64,000 nucleotides of DNA, taken from Maniola hyperantus. Taxonomy: Eukaryota > Arthropoda > Insecta > Lepidoptera > Nymphalidae. Numbering within the stretch: position 1 is the stretch's first letter; every line of letters begins with the position of its first letter. Below the pieces are notes generated by a model, which worked only from the letters and a program-made list of their open reading frames with translations, ran no database searches and had not been told where the DNA came from. Below, one piece after another: positions 57,401 through 63,174 of this stretch. The stretch covers positions 12,287,196 to 12,351,195 of the forward strand of contig NC_048547.1 in assembly GCF_902806685.2 (NCBI RefSeq), given 5' to 3'. The translations under genes were made by a program, and so were the position numbers.

Positions 57401-58156
57401 AAATATATACTTCCTTATTGCACATAACACAAGGTAGTAAAACAACAATTGCTCTAAAATAAACATATAAATCATGACAAAATAGATTAAAAATTAGTGC
57501 TTTGTATTAGACTAGCTTATGCTCGCGACTTCATCCGCGTGGACTACAAAATTTCAATACCCTATTTCACCCCCTTAGGAGTTGAATTTTCAAAAATCCT
57601 TTCTTAGCGGATGCCTACGTCATAATAGCTATCTGCATGCCAAATTTCAGCCCAGTCGTCCAGTTGTTTGAGCTGTGCGTTGATAGATCAGTCAGTCAGT
57701 CAGTCAGTCAGTCAGTCAGTCACCTTTTCCTTTTATATATTTAGATTAAATACCTCTTGTCGTTATCAGTCCTTTAAAACAATATTATGAAAGAAAAAGT
57801 GAAAATAACAGATCTAAACACTGTCCAATTAATCGTAAAACACCATTTGGTAATAACACCTTAAATGTCGAAAAGAACATTGTAACTGTATTAATAAAAA
57901 GTTAATGAACAACGAAATATCAATGTGAATTTTAACTGTAATAAATGTTCATTTACAGAAAGAACAAGTAACAACAAAACTAGCGAACATGAAACGCAAG
58001 GACATAACAAGGAAGCAAGACACCGTTGACTGGAAAACTGACGCCGTTAAGAACCTGGACCAAGAAACTGCGAATGTCAACCACATGGCTCAATTTGGAT
58101 TGAAAATCAAGTCTAGGAGTGATGACTATATGCCAATATTTGATGATTATGAGTAG
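45462..58156 (+). CDS. Gene 2: secreted protein of unknown function (659 aa)
   Basis: Eight exons join in frame: 45462-45470, 52429-52616, 53525-53667, 54751-54884, 55375-55473, 55937-56077, 56291-57358, 57959-58156 (1,980 bases), with GT..AG introns. Residues 1-16 form a signal peptide, likely cut after S-E-A. The mature part starts basic (S-Y-P-S-R-M-A-M-K; R-R near 52-53), then P-W-K-T-T-R-L-P-I-A-V-A-T-P-D-Y-D-F, an acidic Ser patch (S-S-E-T-S-S-E-S-E-S-S-E), a helix-prone region (E-L-Q-D-I-M-R-N-N-A-A-L), a Pro/Gln/Phe-rich part (Y-Q-Q-F-P-T-I-F-Q-Q-F-P-P-V) and a Thr-rich linker. The C-terminal half is Lys/Asp/Glu-rich and ends F-D-D-Y-E. No membrane segment or enzyme motif seen. Not recognised; an extracellular matrix, cuticle or eggshell role would be a guess. 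Confidence 0.82.
45890..46110 (+). mobile_element. LINE 3' tail
   Basis: GGTGGGAGGCTTTGGCAGTG, AGCACCCTACCGGCAAAGCT, GCCATACCCTTCCAGGTTAG, ACCAGGTGAGATTGCAATCA and an A run. I recall this sequence order as a very common lepidopteran LINE tail. In gene 2 intron 1. Confidence 0.6.
46430..46625. mobile_element. MITE with GCGGCCGAAAGTAATGTACA ends
   Basis: TATGCGGCCGAAAGTAATG and ATCGACCTTTAGAA at the left are mirrored by TTCTAAAGGCCGACGTAC and GACTTTCGGCC at the right. Inner arms share AGAGCATTGT-type words. About 180 bases. Relatives: 61973 and 62838. Confidence 0.6.
46635..47240. mobile_element. SINE head and Helitron-like fragments
   Basis: 46635-46745: reversed tRNA-SINE head (AACTCAGAAAAGTTAAAGGT, GGATCGAGTCTCCGACC). 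47145-47240: right half of a Helitron-like repeat (CTTTTTATCCCGGATAATC to CGGCTAGTATAC). Between them, unassigned. Confidence 0.5.
47241..47635. other. Unassigned stretch in gene 2 intron 1
   Basis: No repeat or gene recognised. Confidence 0.35.
47636..48213 (+). mobile_element. Helitron-like repeat pair around a GC-rich insert
   Basis: 47638-47705 is a left end (GAGCTAATGCCCGCGACTTC to AAGTAGCCTATGTC). 48005-48213 is a second complete element (CTAGCTGATGCCCGCGACTT to TTATAATATTAGTAGGAT). The 300 bases between them are GC-richer and open in one frame (47700-48086), but that frame runs into the second repeat, so it is not a credible gene. Confidence 0.5.
48281..48503 (+). mobile_element. Short repeat of the AGCTTATGC family
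   Basis: TAGCTTGTGCTCGCGACTTT to CACCTTGTCCTTTTATATAT, complete order, with a short CAGT core. Confidence 0.65.
48775..48985 (+). mobile_element. GTTCCGTA element, right half
   Basis: GGGGTATCATATGAAAGGGC, AACAGATTTTTATTTATTTT, AGTACGGATCCCTCGGTGCG, GCACATGGCCGG. The left half is missing. Confidence 0.55.
49481..49867 (+). mobile_element. R1-like LINE 3' end with intact target duplication
   Basis: Flanked by AGGTTTAATAATTGTTC (49464-49480 and 49868-49884), a 16-17-base target-site duplication, and ending in an A run (49861-49868). A frame inside reads E-Q-V-L-A-L-K-E-A-A-E-L-E-R-E-L-D-P then stop. The 3' UTR holds a perfect 17-bp stem (CCTCCCCGGAAGAAACG and its complement, 11-base loop) at about 49793-49837, followed by GCATTTCCCAGCG. 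5'-truncated retroposon, in gene 2 intron 1. The R1-group assignment is tentative. Confidence 0.75.
50068..50230 (+). mobile_element. tRNA-SINE 3' half
   Basis: AACATCGTGAGGAAACTTCC, GAGAGTTCTTCCTAATGTTC, GTGAAGTCTGCCAATCCGCG and the tail GGTGATCATGATGATGATG. Confidence 0.55.
50505..50830 (+). mobile_element. RTE-type LINE 3' end, cleanest copy
   Basis: The plus strand encodes L-K-W-Q-W-A-G-H-I-V-R, V-L-E-W-R-P-R-T-G-R-R, R-R-M-D-E-I-R-R-V-T-G-R-R-W-I-Q-A-A-Q, in two frames with one shift, then Y-V-Q-Q-W-T-S-I and a stop directly followed by (GAT)n. In gene 2 intron 1. Confidence 0.7.
51035..51285 (-). mobile_element. Short Helitron-like repeat, GTTT variant
   Basis: ATATTATAAATGCGAGTCTG, (GTTT)n, GGCTACTTTTTATCCCGG, ending GCGGGCATCAGCTAGTA. 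Interior as in the 5436 copy. Confidence 0.6.
51745..51900 (-). mobile_element. Helitron-like repeat, left part only
   Basis: CATACTAATACATATATTAA, AAAAGTGTCGGTAGG, CCGATTTTGACGAAATTTGG, then truncated after GTAGCTTGCATCGAGG. Confidence 0.5.
52205..52385 (+). mobile_element. GTTCCGTACCCGAAGGGTGC-type element, ends near exon 2
   Basis: CTCAAAGGGTAAAAACGGAG, (GTCC/GTCT) core at 52262-52298, right end CGACTTGCACTTGGCCGG at 52366-52382. It stops about 46 bases before the exon 2 splice site. Confidence 0.5.
52429..52616 (+). CDS. Gene 2 coding exon 2
   Basis: Preceded by TAATTTCCCCCCAG, followed by GTTTGT. Phase 0 in, phase 2 out. Encodes the signal-peptide core I-L-L-V-M-T-I-W-T-F-S-E-A, then an Arg/Pro/Tyr-rich basic stretch (R-S-P-V-A-F-R-P-G-V; P-Y-P-Q-R-I-V-P). 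GC-rich compared with the introns. A decayed copy lies at 52987-53162. Confidence 0.85.
52987..53162 (+). pseudogene. Decayed duplicate of gene 2 exon 2
   Basis: Aligned base for base with 52441-52616 without gaps: about 16 differences in 176 bases (roughly 91% identity). The frame is kept, but Trp (TGG) has become TAG at the fourth codon and a Tyr codon (TAC) has become TAA near the middle. The splice acceptor in front is not conserved (no CCCCCCAG; AAG at a shifted distance), while the donor-like AGGTTTGG remains. Similarity continues about 120 bases into the following intron (TACTACTCGGTGGCA in both), so a 300-base block was duplicated in tandem. Confidence 0.88.
53280..53475 (+). mobile_element. 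tRNA-SINE 3' half
   Basis: GCTTTTACGGTGAACGAAAA, AGAGGAAACCCACATGTCTG, and the end GTGGGCCGGCGATGGGTTGA. Ends about 50 bases before gene 2 exon 3. Confidence 0.55.
53525..53667 (+). CDS. Gene 2 coding exon 3
   Basis: Preceded by CATCGTTTCCAG, followed by GTACAG. Phase 2 in, phase 1 out. Encodes Y-A-M-K-H-I-N-P-L-P-T-R-N-H-I-F-S-P-W-K, L-P-I-A-V-A-T-P-D-Y-D-F and S-S-P-V-I-Q-A-D. Confidence 0.85.
53860..54260. mobile_element. GC-rich inverted-repeat element in gene 2 intron 3
   Basis: GCGGGGTGATTACGTA at about 53992 is mirrored by TACGTAATCATCACCCCGC at 54207. Inside, AGAGAGACAGCAATAGCC and repeated TGTCGCGTTGC-type units are partly complementary. A hairpin GTCCTCGG-CTAGC-CCGAGGAC lies at about 54242. 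The open frames here on both strands follow from the GC content. Confidence 0.5.
54751..54884 (+). CDS. Gene 2 coding exon 4
   Basis: The acceptor is GGGCAAAG, a weak AAG form, chosen because it alone restores phase 1; the donor is GTGAGT. Encodes D-N-S-V-Q-V-F-V-T-A-G-A-I-H-T-I-P-A-P-N-L-S-L-S, then the acidic Ser tract S-S-E-T-S-S-E-S-E-S-S-E-A. Confidence 0.75.
54945..55200 (+). mobile_element. CR1/jockey-like LINE end with terminal hairpin
   Basis: Directly after exon 4 the frame reads I-P-S-K-F-W-N-Q-L-P-L-A-V-L-P, then F-I-N-K-Y-L, the same LINE C-terminal pattern as at 58178. At 55139-55183 AACCACCGCTCATGAACA is followed by its inverse TGTTCATGGGCGGTGGTT with one mismatch, so the normal LINE 3' UTR turns back on itself. 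Confidence 0.6.
55375..55473 (+). CDS. Gene 2 coding exon 5
   Basis: Preceded by CTAACATTTCAG, followed by GTAAGT. 33 codons, phase 0 on both sides: P-R-P-M-Y-E-V-S-E-K-Y-A-D-Q-P-I-Y-Q-P-N, ending G-F-S-K-A-S. Confidence 0.85.
55612..55855 (+). mobile_element. tRNA-SINE lacking its head
   Basis: GCACCTCTAACTTTTCGTAG, ACATCGTGAGGAAACCTGC, GTGAAGTCTACCAATCCGCA, TGAGCCGGTGATGGTTTGAT. In gene 2 intron 5. Confidence 0.6.
55937..56077 (+). CDS. Gene 2 coding exon 6
   Basis: Preceded by AACCTTTTGCAG, followed by GTTCGT. 47 codons, phase 0: T-I-S-T-A-E-L-Q-D-I-M-R-N-N-A-A-L-H-I-A and P-I-H-L-G-A-Q-P-V-S, ending Q-F-S-M-Q. Confidence 0.85.
56291..57358 (+). CDS. Gene 2 coding exon 7 (largest)
   Basis: Preceded by TATGTTCTAG, followed by GTAAGC. 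356 codons, phase 0. Begins G-F-H-G-T-P-Q-D-F-K-A-A-E-G-L, then Q-F-P-T-I-F-Q-Q-F-P-P-V-N-F-L-P-F, a Thr-rich linker (T-T-E-T-Q-T-T-T-A-K), N-V-I-A-N-G-F-Y-T-A-L-N-D-V-R-A-T-M, then long Lys/Glu/Asn-rich charged sequence. Confidence 0.9.
57511..57752 (+). mobile_element. Short repeat of the AGCTTATGC family with long (CAGT)n
   Basis: TAGCTTATGCTCGCGACTTC to CACCTTTTCCTTTTATATAT, with eight CAGT units at 57690-57720. In gene 2 intron 7. Confidence 0.65.
57959..58156 (+). CDS. Gene 2 coding exon 8 (last)
   Basis: Preceded by TGTTCATTTACAG; 65 codons and TAG. Strongly charged (K-E-Q-V-T-T-K-L-A-N-M-K-R-K-D, W-K-T-D-A-V-K-N-L-D-Q-E-T-A), ending with an acidic tail D-D-Y-M-P-I-F-D-D-Y-E. Confidence 0.88.
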   Translation, partial: KEQVTTKLANMKRKDITRKQDTVDWKTDAVKNLDQETANVNHMAQFGLKIKSRSDDYMPIFDDYE

Positions 58157-58177
58157 GACAAAAACAGGGGGGTTACC

Positions 58178-58515
58178 ATGAACTTAGTAATCAGAATAAT
58201 TCAAGTCTTATACACCGCACCGCACGCCACCGCTAACAATTTCACCCTTACCACCTGGGTGTCTGGTGCACTTCGACCGCCCGTAGTGCCAGATCCTTTT
58301 TTTACACGCACATGCAAACTGTGGAATCAACTCCCTTCAGCGGTGTTCCCATTAGATTACAACATGGGGTTATTCAAGGGGCGGACCCACAAATTCCTGA
58401 AAGGCCGGCAACGCATTGGTGGTTCCTCTGGTAGGTACTGCAAATGTTCATGAGCGGCGGTAATCACTTAACATCAGGTGACTCGTCTGCTCGTTTGCTC
58501 GCCATTTTTAAAAAT
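58178..58515 (+). mobile_element. CR1/jockey-like LINE 3' end next to the gene 2 stop
   Basis: Begins about 20 bases after the gene 2 stop codon. The frame has F-F-T-R-T-C-K-L-W-N-Q-L-P-S-A-V-F-P-L-D-Y, F-K-G-R-T-H-K-F-L-K-G-R-Q, followed by the 3' UTR GGCGGTAATCACTTAACATC and TCGTCTGCTCGTTTGCTCGC. It would lie in the gene 2 3' UTR. Confidence 0.7.
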
Positions 58516-59580
58516 AACATTGGACTAAAACTCTCGGCGAACGCGTACCTACAGGGTTACTAAGGCTAGCCTGTGCGCTAGCCTCACTTAGGATCAGTTT
58601 TCATACAAAGGTTCGTGCGAACACGTACGAACACGCACGAACAATCCACAATCGACAGATTACAAAGACGACAGACTTTTGTCTTTCGCCGACAATAGTA
58701 CCTCGTCTGTGCAGGTTCTACACTGGCTGTCCAGTTTTGATACCAACGGGAACTCTTTGAAAGATTATGGTGATCTCCTAATTGTCCAAAAAATGTGTTT
58801 CAGTTTACTTTTTCTCACGAAGTTGTGAATTTCTTGTGTTCATGTTTTTATCTCCGAGTTAAGATTTTTTAAGACAGCTATTCGTACTGATTCTGAGCAC
58901 AACTAAATTTTAGAGTATTCGCATCCTTTTCTTACTAATGTAATATGAAAACGACAGACACAGTTTGACAGTTTTAAATTTAATTCAATGCTGTCAAACT
59001 GCGTGATTTTAGCGCACAGTCGCGAGCGTATTGTTTAAATTTGTAGCGTGCACTAAAATTTAGTCTTTAAGTGTAAAATTCATGTTCCGTCCCGTTTTAG
59101 CAATATTAGAAAGAAAAAGATGCAGACACTCTAAATTTAGTTTAGAGGAAGACAACAGAATCGGCTCCAATAATTAATTATTTTATCTAGTGCCTAACAA
59201 TTTAAATTAAGATTATTTATGTGTAAATATATTTAAAAACTTACTAAATTATTTTTAAGTCACTTAATTATTATTTTTATTTTAAGATTCTAATTATGCA
59301 TTTAGAAATGTTATTACAGTACCTACCTACCTACAATAATAATAATGTATAAAAAGCCAAATTATTTATTAATAAATAAATAAACTAACGAAATTAAATG
59401 GGAATTCATTTCAGAAAAAACTCATTTCTATTAAACTTAAATTAATTAGACTTAAAGAAACCTTTTCATAATAAAAATAAAAATTATATTGGTTAGATCC
59501 ACTATAGTACAGTTTCGAATGGAGTAATTTAAAAAAAAAAACTACTTCATTCAGAGCACACAAGTGATACTTTTCTGATC
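58516..59580. other. Presumed gene 2 3' UTR and intergenic stretch
   Basis: No gene. A small palindrome GCTAGCC-TGTGC-GCTAGCC at 58564 and ACGTACGAACACGCACGAAC at 58624 are noticeable. AATAAATAAATAAAC at about 59370 may be the polyadenylation signal of gene 2. Confidence 0.35.
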
Positions 59581-59584
59581 CATA

Positions 59585-59690
59585 CAAATATTATATAAAT
59601 AATCCATACAATAATATTATAAATGCGAAAGTGTGTGACTGTCTGTCTGCTAGCCTTTCACGGCCTATGACGTCACAACCATATGAAGCA
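59585..59690 (-). mobile_element. Helitron-like repeat, left end fragment
   Basis: ATACAATAATATTATAAATG, GCGAAAGTGTGTGACTGTC, GCTAGCCTTTCACGGCC, then truncated. Confidence 0.55.
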
Positions 59691-60048
59691 TTTTTTTTAA
59701 AATAGGGATAACGAGCAATTTTCTGCAATACCTAACCATACCTAAAATTTCAGCAATGTTAAGCAAAAGAATTGCTCTAGATAGATCCATACGTGTTGCC
59801 GTGCAACAATTTCTTTAAAAAAAATCCATGTAAACGCGTCATAACGCTAAGTAAAACAGCGTTTTGTACTAACACGTTTAATAATATTAATGACGATTTA
59901 CTAATATTAAACAAGTTCAGTATTTTCATTTTTGTATATCATAGTCTAACCGTCCTCTGAGATATTTTACAACTTTACTCATAAGTCATAACCTAGCTTT
60001 TGTCCGCGACTTGTGGAATTTTGTGGAACAAGCTTGTGGAAGGAACAG

Positions 60049-60357
60049 CTTGTGATAGCCTAGTGGTTAGGACGTCCACCTTCTAATCGGAGGTCGGGGT
60101 TTCCATCCCGGGCACGCACCTCTAACTTTTCGGAGTTATGTGCGTTTTTAAGTAATTAAAATATCACTTGCTTTAACGGTGAAGGAAAACATCGTGAGGA
60201 AACCTGCATGCCTGAGAGTTCTCCATAATGATCTCAAAGGTGTGTGAAGTCTACCAATCCGCACATGGCCAGCGTGGTAGACTATGGCCAAAACCTTTCT
60301 CACTCTGAGAGGAGACCCGTGCTCTGTAGTGAGCCGGCGATGGGTTGATCATGATGA
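60049..60357 (+). mobile_element. tRNA-derived SINE, best full-length copy
   Basis: AGCTTGTGATAGCCTAGTGG (A-box), GGTCGGGGTTTCCATCCCGG (B-box region, degenerate), CACCTCTAACTTTTCGGAGT, GAAGGAAAACATCGTGAGG, GAGAGTTCTCCATAATGATC, GTAGACTATGGCCAAAACC, AGAGGAGACCCGTGCTCTGT, and the end GAGCCGGCGATGGGTTGATC. About 310 bases. Confidence 0.75.
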
Positions 60358-60495
60358 AAGGAATCTTTTGTTAAAAGTAAAACAAAAGGTGGTAAAGGTG
60401 GCTGTTTTATACCATGGTACTAATTCTGATGGACACTTAATTTAAGTGTATTCGCATCTCTTTCTTACCAATGTAATAAGAAAAGGACAAACTTA

Positions 60496-60716
60496 ATCTA
60501 AATATATAAAAGGAATAGGTGACTGACTGACTGATCTATCAACGCACAGCTCAAACTACTGGACGGATCGACCTGAAATTTGGCATGCAGATAGCCTATT
60601 ATGACGTAAGCATCCGCTAAGAAAGGATTTTTGAAAATTGTACCCCTAAGGGGGTGAAATAGGGGTTTGAAATTTATGTAGTCCACGCGGACGAAGTCGC
60701 GAGCATAAGCTAGTTA
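60496..60716 (-). mobile_element. Short repeat of the AGCTTATGC family, complete
   Basis: Minus orientation: TAAATATATAAAAGGAATAG, (ACTG)n, CAGCTCAAACTACTGGACGG, CATCCGCTAAGAAAGGATTT, CTAAGGGGGTGAAATAGGGG, CGCGAGCATAAGCTAG. Confidence 0.65.
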
Positions 60717-60804
60717 AATTTAAAACTATCAATCCTCATGACTTGTCTTAGGCATAGTGTTTGTAGAGTAGCACTAAAATTTAGAAATTTAAATTTAAAT
60801 TTCA

Positions 60805-60820
60805 TCCTTATTTATTTTAG
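60805..60820 (-). terminator. Candidate polyadenylation signal of MetAP1
   Basis: TTTATT at 60811-60816 is AATAAA on the minus strand, about 215 bases after the MetAP1 stop. No transcript evidence. Confidence 0.35.
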
Positions 60821-60889
60821 CAATACTCATCAGCGAATCGATATACACCTTACTGAAGGTTGGGATACTAAAGGTTAGAAATAATACAA

Positions 60890-60978
60890 AGCTGTGGAAA
60901 ACATAGTGGACGTCTATCGGTTGATGATGATGATGATAATGATGATGATGATGATGATGATGAAGATGAGGATGATGA
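60890..60978 (+). mobile_element. RTE 3' tip with (GAT)n
   Basis: GTGGACGTCTATCGGTTGAT followed by about fifteen GAT-type units to 60978. Only the last 30 bases of the LINE are present. It lies within the presumed 3' UTR of MetAP1. Confidence 0.6.
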
Positions 60979-61031
60979 CCTTTGTAAAGTATCTCAGTGG
61001 ACGTAGTGTTGTATAAAAGTCTAAGCTAGCA

Positions 61032-61133
61032 CTATTGTAGCGTTTCGAGTTGGTCCATGAACCAAGGCCGGCCGGACCCGCGCTTTGTGAGTATGTCGCA
61101 ACCAGTCTCCGTTACGAGAAGAGTTTGTTCGAA
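61032..61133 (-). CDS. MetAP1 last coding exon
   Basis: Preceded on the minus strand by TTTTTGTTTCAG. Encodes F-E-Q-T-L-L-V-T-E-T-G-C-D-I-L-T, then a tail K-R-G-S-G-R-P-W-F-M-D-Q-L-E and stop TAG. The tail goes somewhat past the point where vertebrate MetAP1 ends. Contains the last metal-binding Glu. Confidence 0.93.
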   Translation of the reverse strand, partial: FEQTLLVTETGCDILTKRGSGRPWFMDQLETLQ

Positions 61134-63174
61134 CTGAAACAAAAATATAAGGCTGAGTTGAGAGAATTTAATATAGGACAGTTATTAAACGTGTCTCTTA
61201 TTTTATGTCTGGAACTCTACCACTGTTACGGAAAGCAGATTCTACCAAGAAGAGCCACTCACCAATAAGAAGGTCTTTCTCCATAGTCTGGAGAAAGATC
61301 TTATTGATACGGTTGGTCCCAAATCACCAGCTCCTGTACAGCAGTACTCACCTGTGCAGATCTGGAGCCGTCAGCGGTGACGGCGGTCCAGTGGTCAGGC
61401 CACTGCTCGTCGCGCCAGCCACCCTCGTTGATCATTGGCTCTATGGTGAAGCAATGGCCAGGCTTCATCACTCCTACAGCTTTATTCTCTGTGAAAATGG
61501 TTAAAATATTAGTGAAATCTCCACCATCTTGACATTTAGGCTGAGATCTATAGAGCGCACTTGACTTTGCTCAGACTTAAGATTGAGATAAAACGAGACA
61601 GATTTATGTGAAAGATATACATCTGTCTCGTTTTATATCTGTCTTAAGTCTAAGCAAAGTCGGAGTGCGCTCTTTAGATTTCACCCTGAAAGTAGCCATT
61701 ATTTTTGTAATCAACACTCCAAAAACCTCAGACACCCCATATCAATAATTTAATTAATGTGATTTAACGGCCGGCGGTTTTCCTGCAACGTTATTAAAAG
61801 ATTCTTTCATTAAAAAGTTTTCAAGTTACAATATTGATATTTGATAGCTGTATAGCTAAAAACTTTACCTACTTAGTTTCTTAATACACAAAATGGTAAA
61901 ATTTTTATTTGAGAAAACAAACTGGTAAATACGCTTCGATAAGAAGCATCAACTGTATAACAACAATAACAGTATGCAGCAGAAAGTAATGCACATCGAC
62001 CTTTAAAAGGAGATAGCAGATTTGTAGAGCATTGTCTGTCGTTGAGACAAAATGTCATATAGGTATGAGTGACAGAGACAATGCTCTACAAAGCTGAAAT
62101 GTAATACTGCCAAAATTTCTACTCGGATAGCCTGTGGGTCAACTATTCGAAAAAGGCCATAGACACCTTAAGGGTGCAGTATAATAATGGGTTCAGGATG
62201 CTGTTGGGCTTGCCGCGGTTGCTGCTAACAAGGCTACGCTCAAGTACCAACCGCATCCTGAACATGTTTGCAAGCAAGATGGACTCACCAATGCTTGAAC
62301 ACTTTGTTCAAGTGTTGGTGAGGCCACATTTGTAAATTAAAAAACCGGCCATGTGCGAGTCAGGCTCGCACACTGAGGGTTCCGTACTACAGTCGTATTT
62401 TTTCGACATTTTGCACGATAATTCAAAAACTATGATGCATAAAAATAAATAAAAATCTGTTTTAGAATGCACAAGTAAAGCCCTTTCATATGATACCCCA
62501 CTTGATATAGTTATCTTACTTCGAATATTGAAAATACTAATTATTAATTCACGGTTTTCTAAAGCCAGCTATAAGACCCACCTACCCGCCAAATTTCATG
62601 ATTCTAGGTCAACGGGAAGTACCCTGTAGGTTTCTTGACAGACAGACAGACAGACAGACAACAAAGTGATCCTATAAGGGTTCCGCTTTTCCTTTCGAGG
62701 AACCCTAAAAAAAATTAAACTGTCTTTTTGCCACAATTATAGTAGTAGTTACTAACATTAGTTTTTAAATGAGTATGTCTACTAACAAATTGAGCCATAG
62801 TTGCTTGGATAAAAAATTTTTTTTTTAATTTTTTTTTAAAGGCCGATGTACATTACTTTGTGCCGCGTAATGTACTTACTTGCATAATGCGGTACATTAG
62901 GCGCCGTATGGAACAGCCTGTGTATTCCATGTCCACAATACGACCGCACCACACTCAACCCATTCGCCTGCGCGTGTTTCTGTATGACATTCCCAATTTC
63001 CCTGTACTTCTCCCCAGGTTTAACGATCTCTATAGCTTTCTGTAAGCACTCGTATGTGACTTGCACCAGTTTCCTCGAAGACTCCGGAACGTTGCCAACA
63101 AAGAAAGTCTCGTTCAAATCGCCGTGGAACTCTCTGTGGTATACCGTCACATCTACGTTGCATATGTCACCATC
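61032..63174 (-). CDS. Methionine aminopeptidase 1, C-terminal part (last three coding exons)
   Basis: Type 1 MetAP removes the initiator Met from nascent cytosolic proteins, using two metal ions. Exons 62880-63174, 61352-61488 and 61032-61133 join in frame (phases 0, 1, 0) to give 177 residues plus stop. Expected active-site residues are all present: Asp in N-V-D-V-T, Asp in H-G-D-L-N-E-T-F-F-V-G, His in Y-C-G-H-G-I-H, the second His in F-H-T-A-P-N-V-P-H-Y, Glu in F-T-I-E-P-M-I and Glu in F-E-Q-T-L-L-V-T-E-T-G. The match to animal MetAP1 is close. The zinc-finger N-terminus and the first half of the catalytic domain must lie beyond position 64000. It is convergent with gene 2. Confidence 0.95.
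61352..61488 (-). CDS. MetAP1 penultimate coding exon
   Basis: Acceptor CAG at 61489-61491 and donor GTGAGT. Phase 1 in, phase 0 out. Encodes N-K-A-V-G-V-M-K-P-G-H-C-F-T-I-E-P-M-I-N, then E-G-G-W-R-D-E-Q-W-P-D-H-W-T-A-V and D-G-S-R-S-A-Q. The acceptor was chosen so that A plus AG restores Lys in A-K-N-K-A-V-G. Confidence 0.95.
61541..61690. mobile_element. MITE with about 70-base inverted ends (AAAACGAGACAG family), clean copy
   Basis: CTGAGATCTATAGAGCGCAC and GACTTTGCTCAGACTTAAGA at the left, mirrored by TCTTAAGTCTAAGCAAAGTC and GTGCGCTCTTTAGATTTCAC at the right. Centre ATAAAACGAGACAGAT and ATCTGTCTCGTTTTAT. In the MetAP1 intron, 50 bases from the exon. Confidence 0.8.
61973..62110. mobile_element. 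MITE (GGCCGAAAGTAATGTACA family), left part
   Basis: CAGTATGCAGCAGAAAGTAA, ACATCGACCTTTAAAAGGAG, AGCAGATTTGTAGAGCATTG and the inner partner CAATGCTCTACAAAGCTGAA. The expected right end is absent here and reappears at 62838-62870. Confidence 0.6.
62110..62337 (+). mobile_element. Non-LTR element C-terminal fragment
   Basis: One frame, open from about 62133 to TAA at 62335, reads Y-S-K-K-A-I-D-T-L-R-V-Q-Y-N-N-G-F-R-M-L, L-P-R-L-L, S-S-T-N-R-I-L-N-M-F-A and S-P-M-L-E-H-F-V. The Y-N-x-x-F-R-x-L-x-x-L-P-R pattern is shared by the tails of several insect LINE polyproteins. In the MetAP1 intron, opposite strand to the gene. Confidence 0.5.
62338..62710 (-). mobile_element. GTTCCGTA element
   Basis: Minus orientation: AAAAACCGGCCATGTGCGAG, TACAGTCGTATTTTTTCGAC, GATACCCCACTTGATATAG, (GACA)n at 62640-62665 and GGAACCCTAAAAAAAA. 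It follows the LINE fragment directly. Confidence 0.65.
62838..62872. mobile_element. MITE right end beside the MetAP1 splice donor
   Basis: AAAGGCCGATGTACATTACT and TTGTGCCGCGTAATG complete the MITE whose left part is at 61973. It ends only a few bases from the MetAP1 donor at 62878-62879. Confidence 0.5.
62880..63174 (-). CDS. MetAP1 coding exon (first one inside the window)
   Basis: Acceptor TCTATGCAG and donor GTAAGT. Begins D-G-D-I-C-N-V-D-V-T-V-Y, then H-G-D-L-N-E-T-F-F-V-G, K-L-V-Q-V-T-Y-E-C-L, G-N-V-I-Q-K-H-A-Q-A-N-G, S-Y-C-G-H-G-I-H-R-L-F-H-T-A-P-N-V-P-H-Y. Carries four of the active-site residues. No ATG start: the coding sequence continues upstream on the minus strand, outside the window. 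Confidence 0.96.

Noticed and set aside
60049..60130. Functional tRNA gene
   Set aside because: A- and B-box are present but no complete cloverleaf or anticodon arm; followed by the shared SINE body. The same holds for the other SINE heads.
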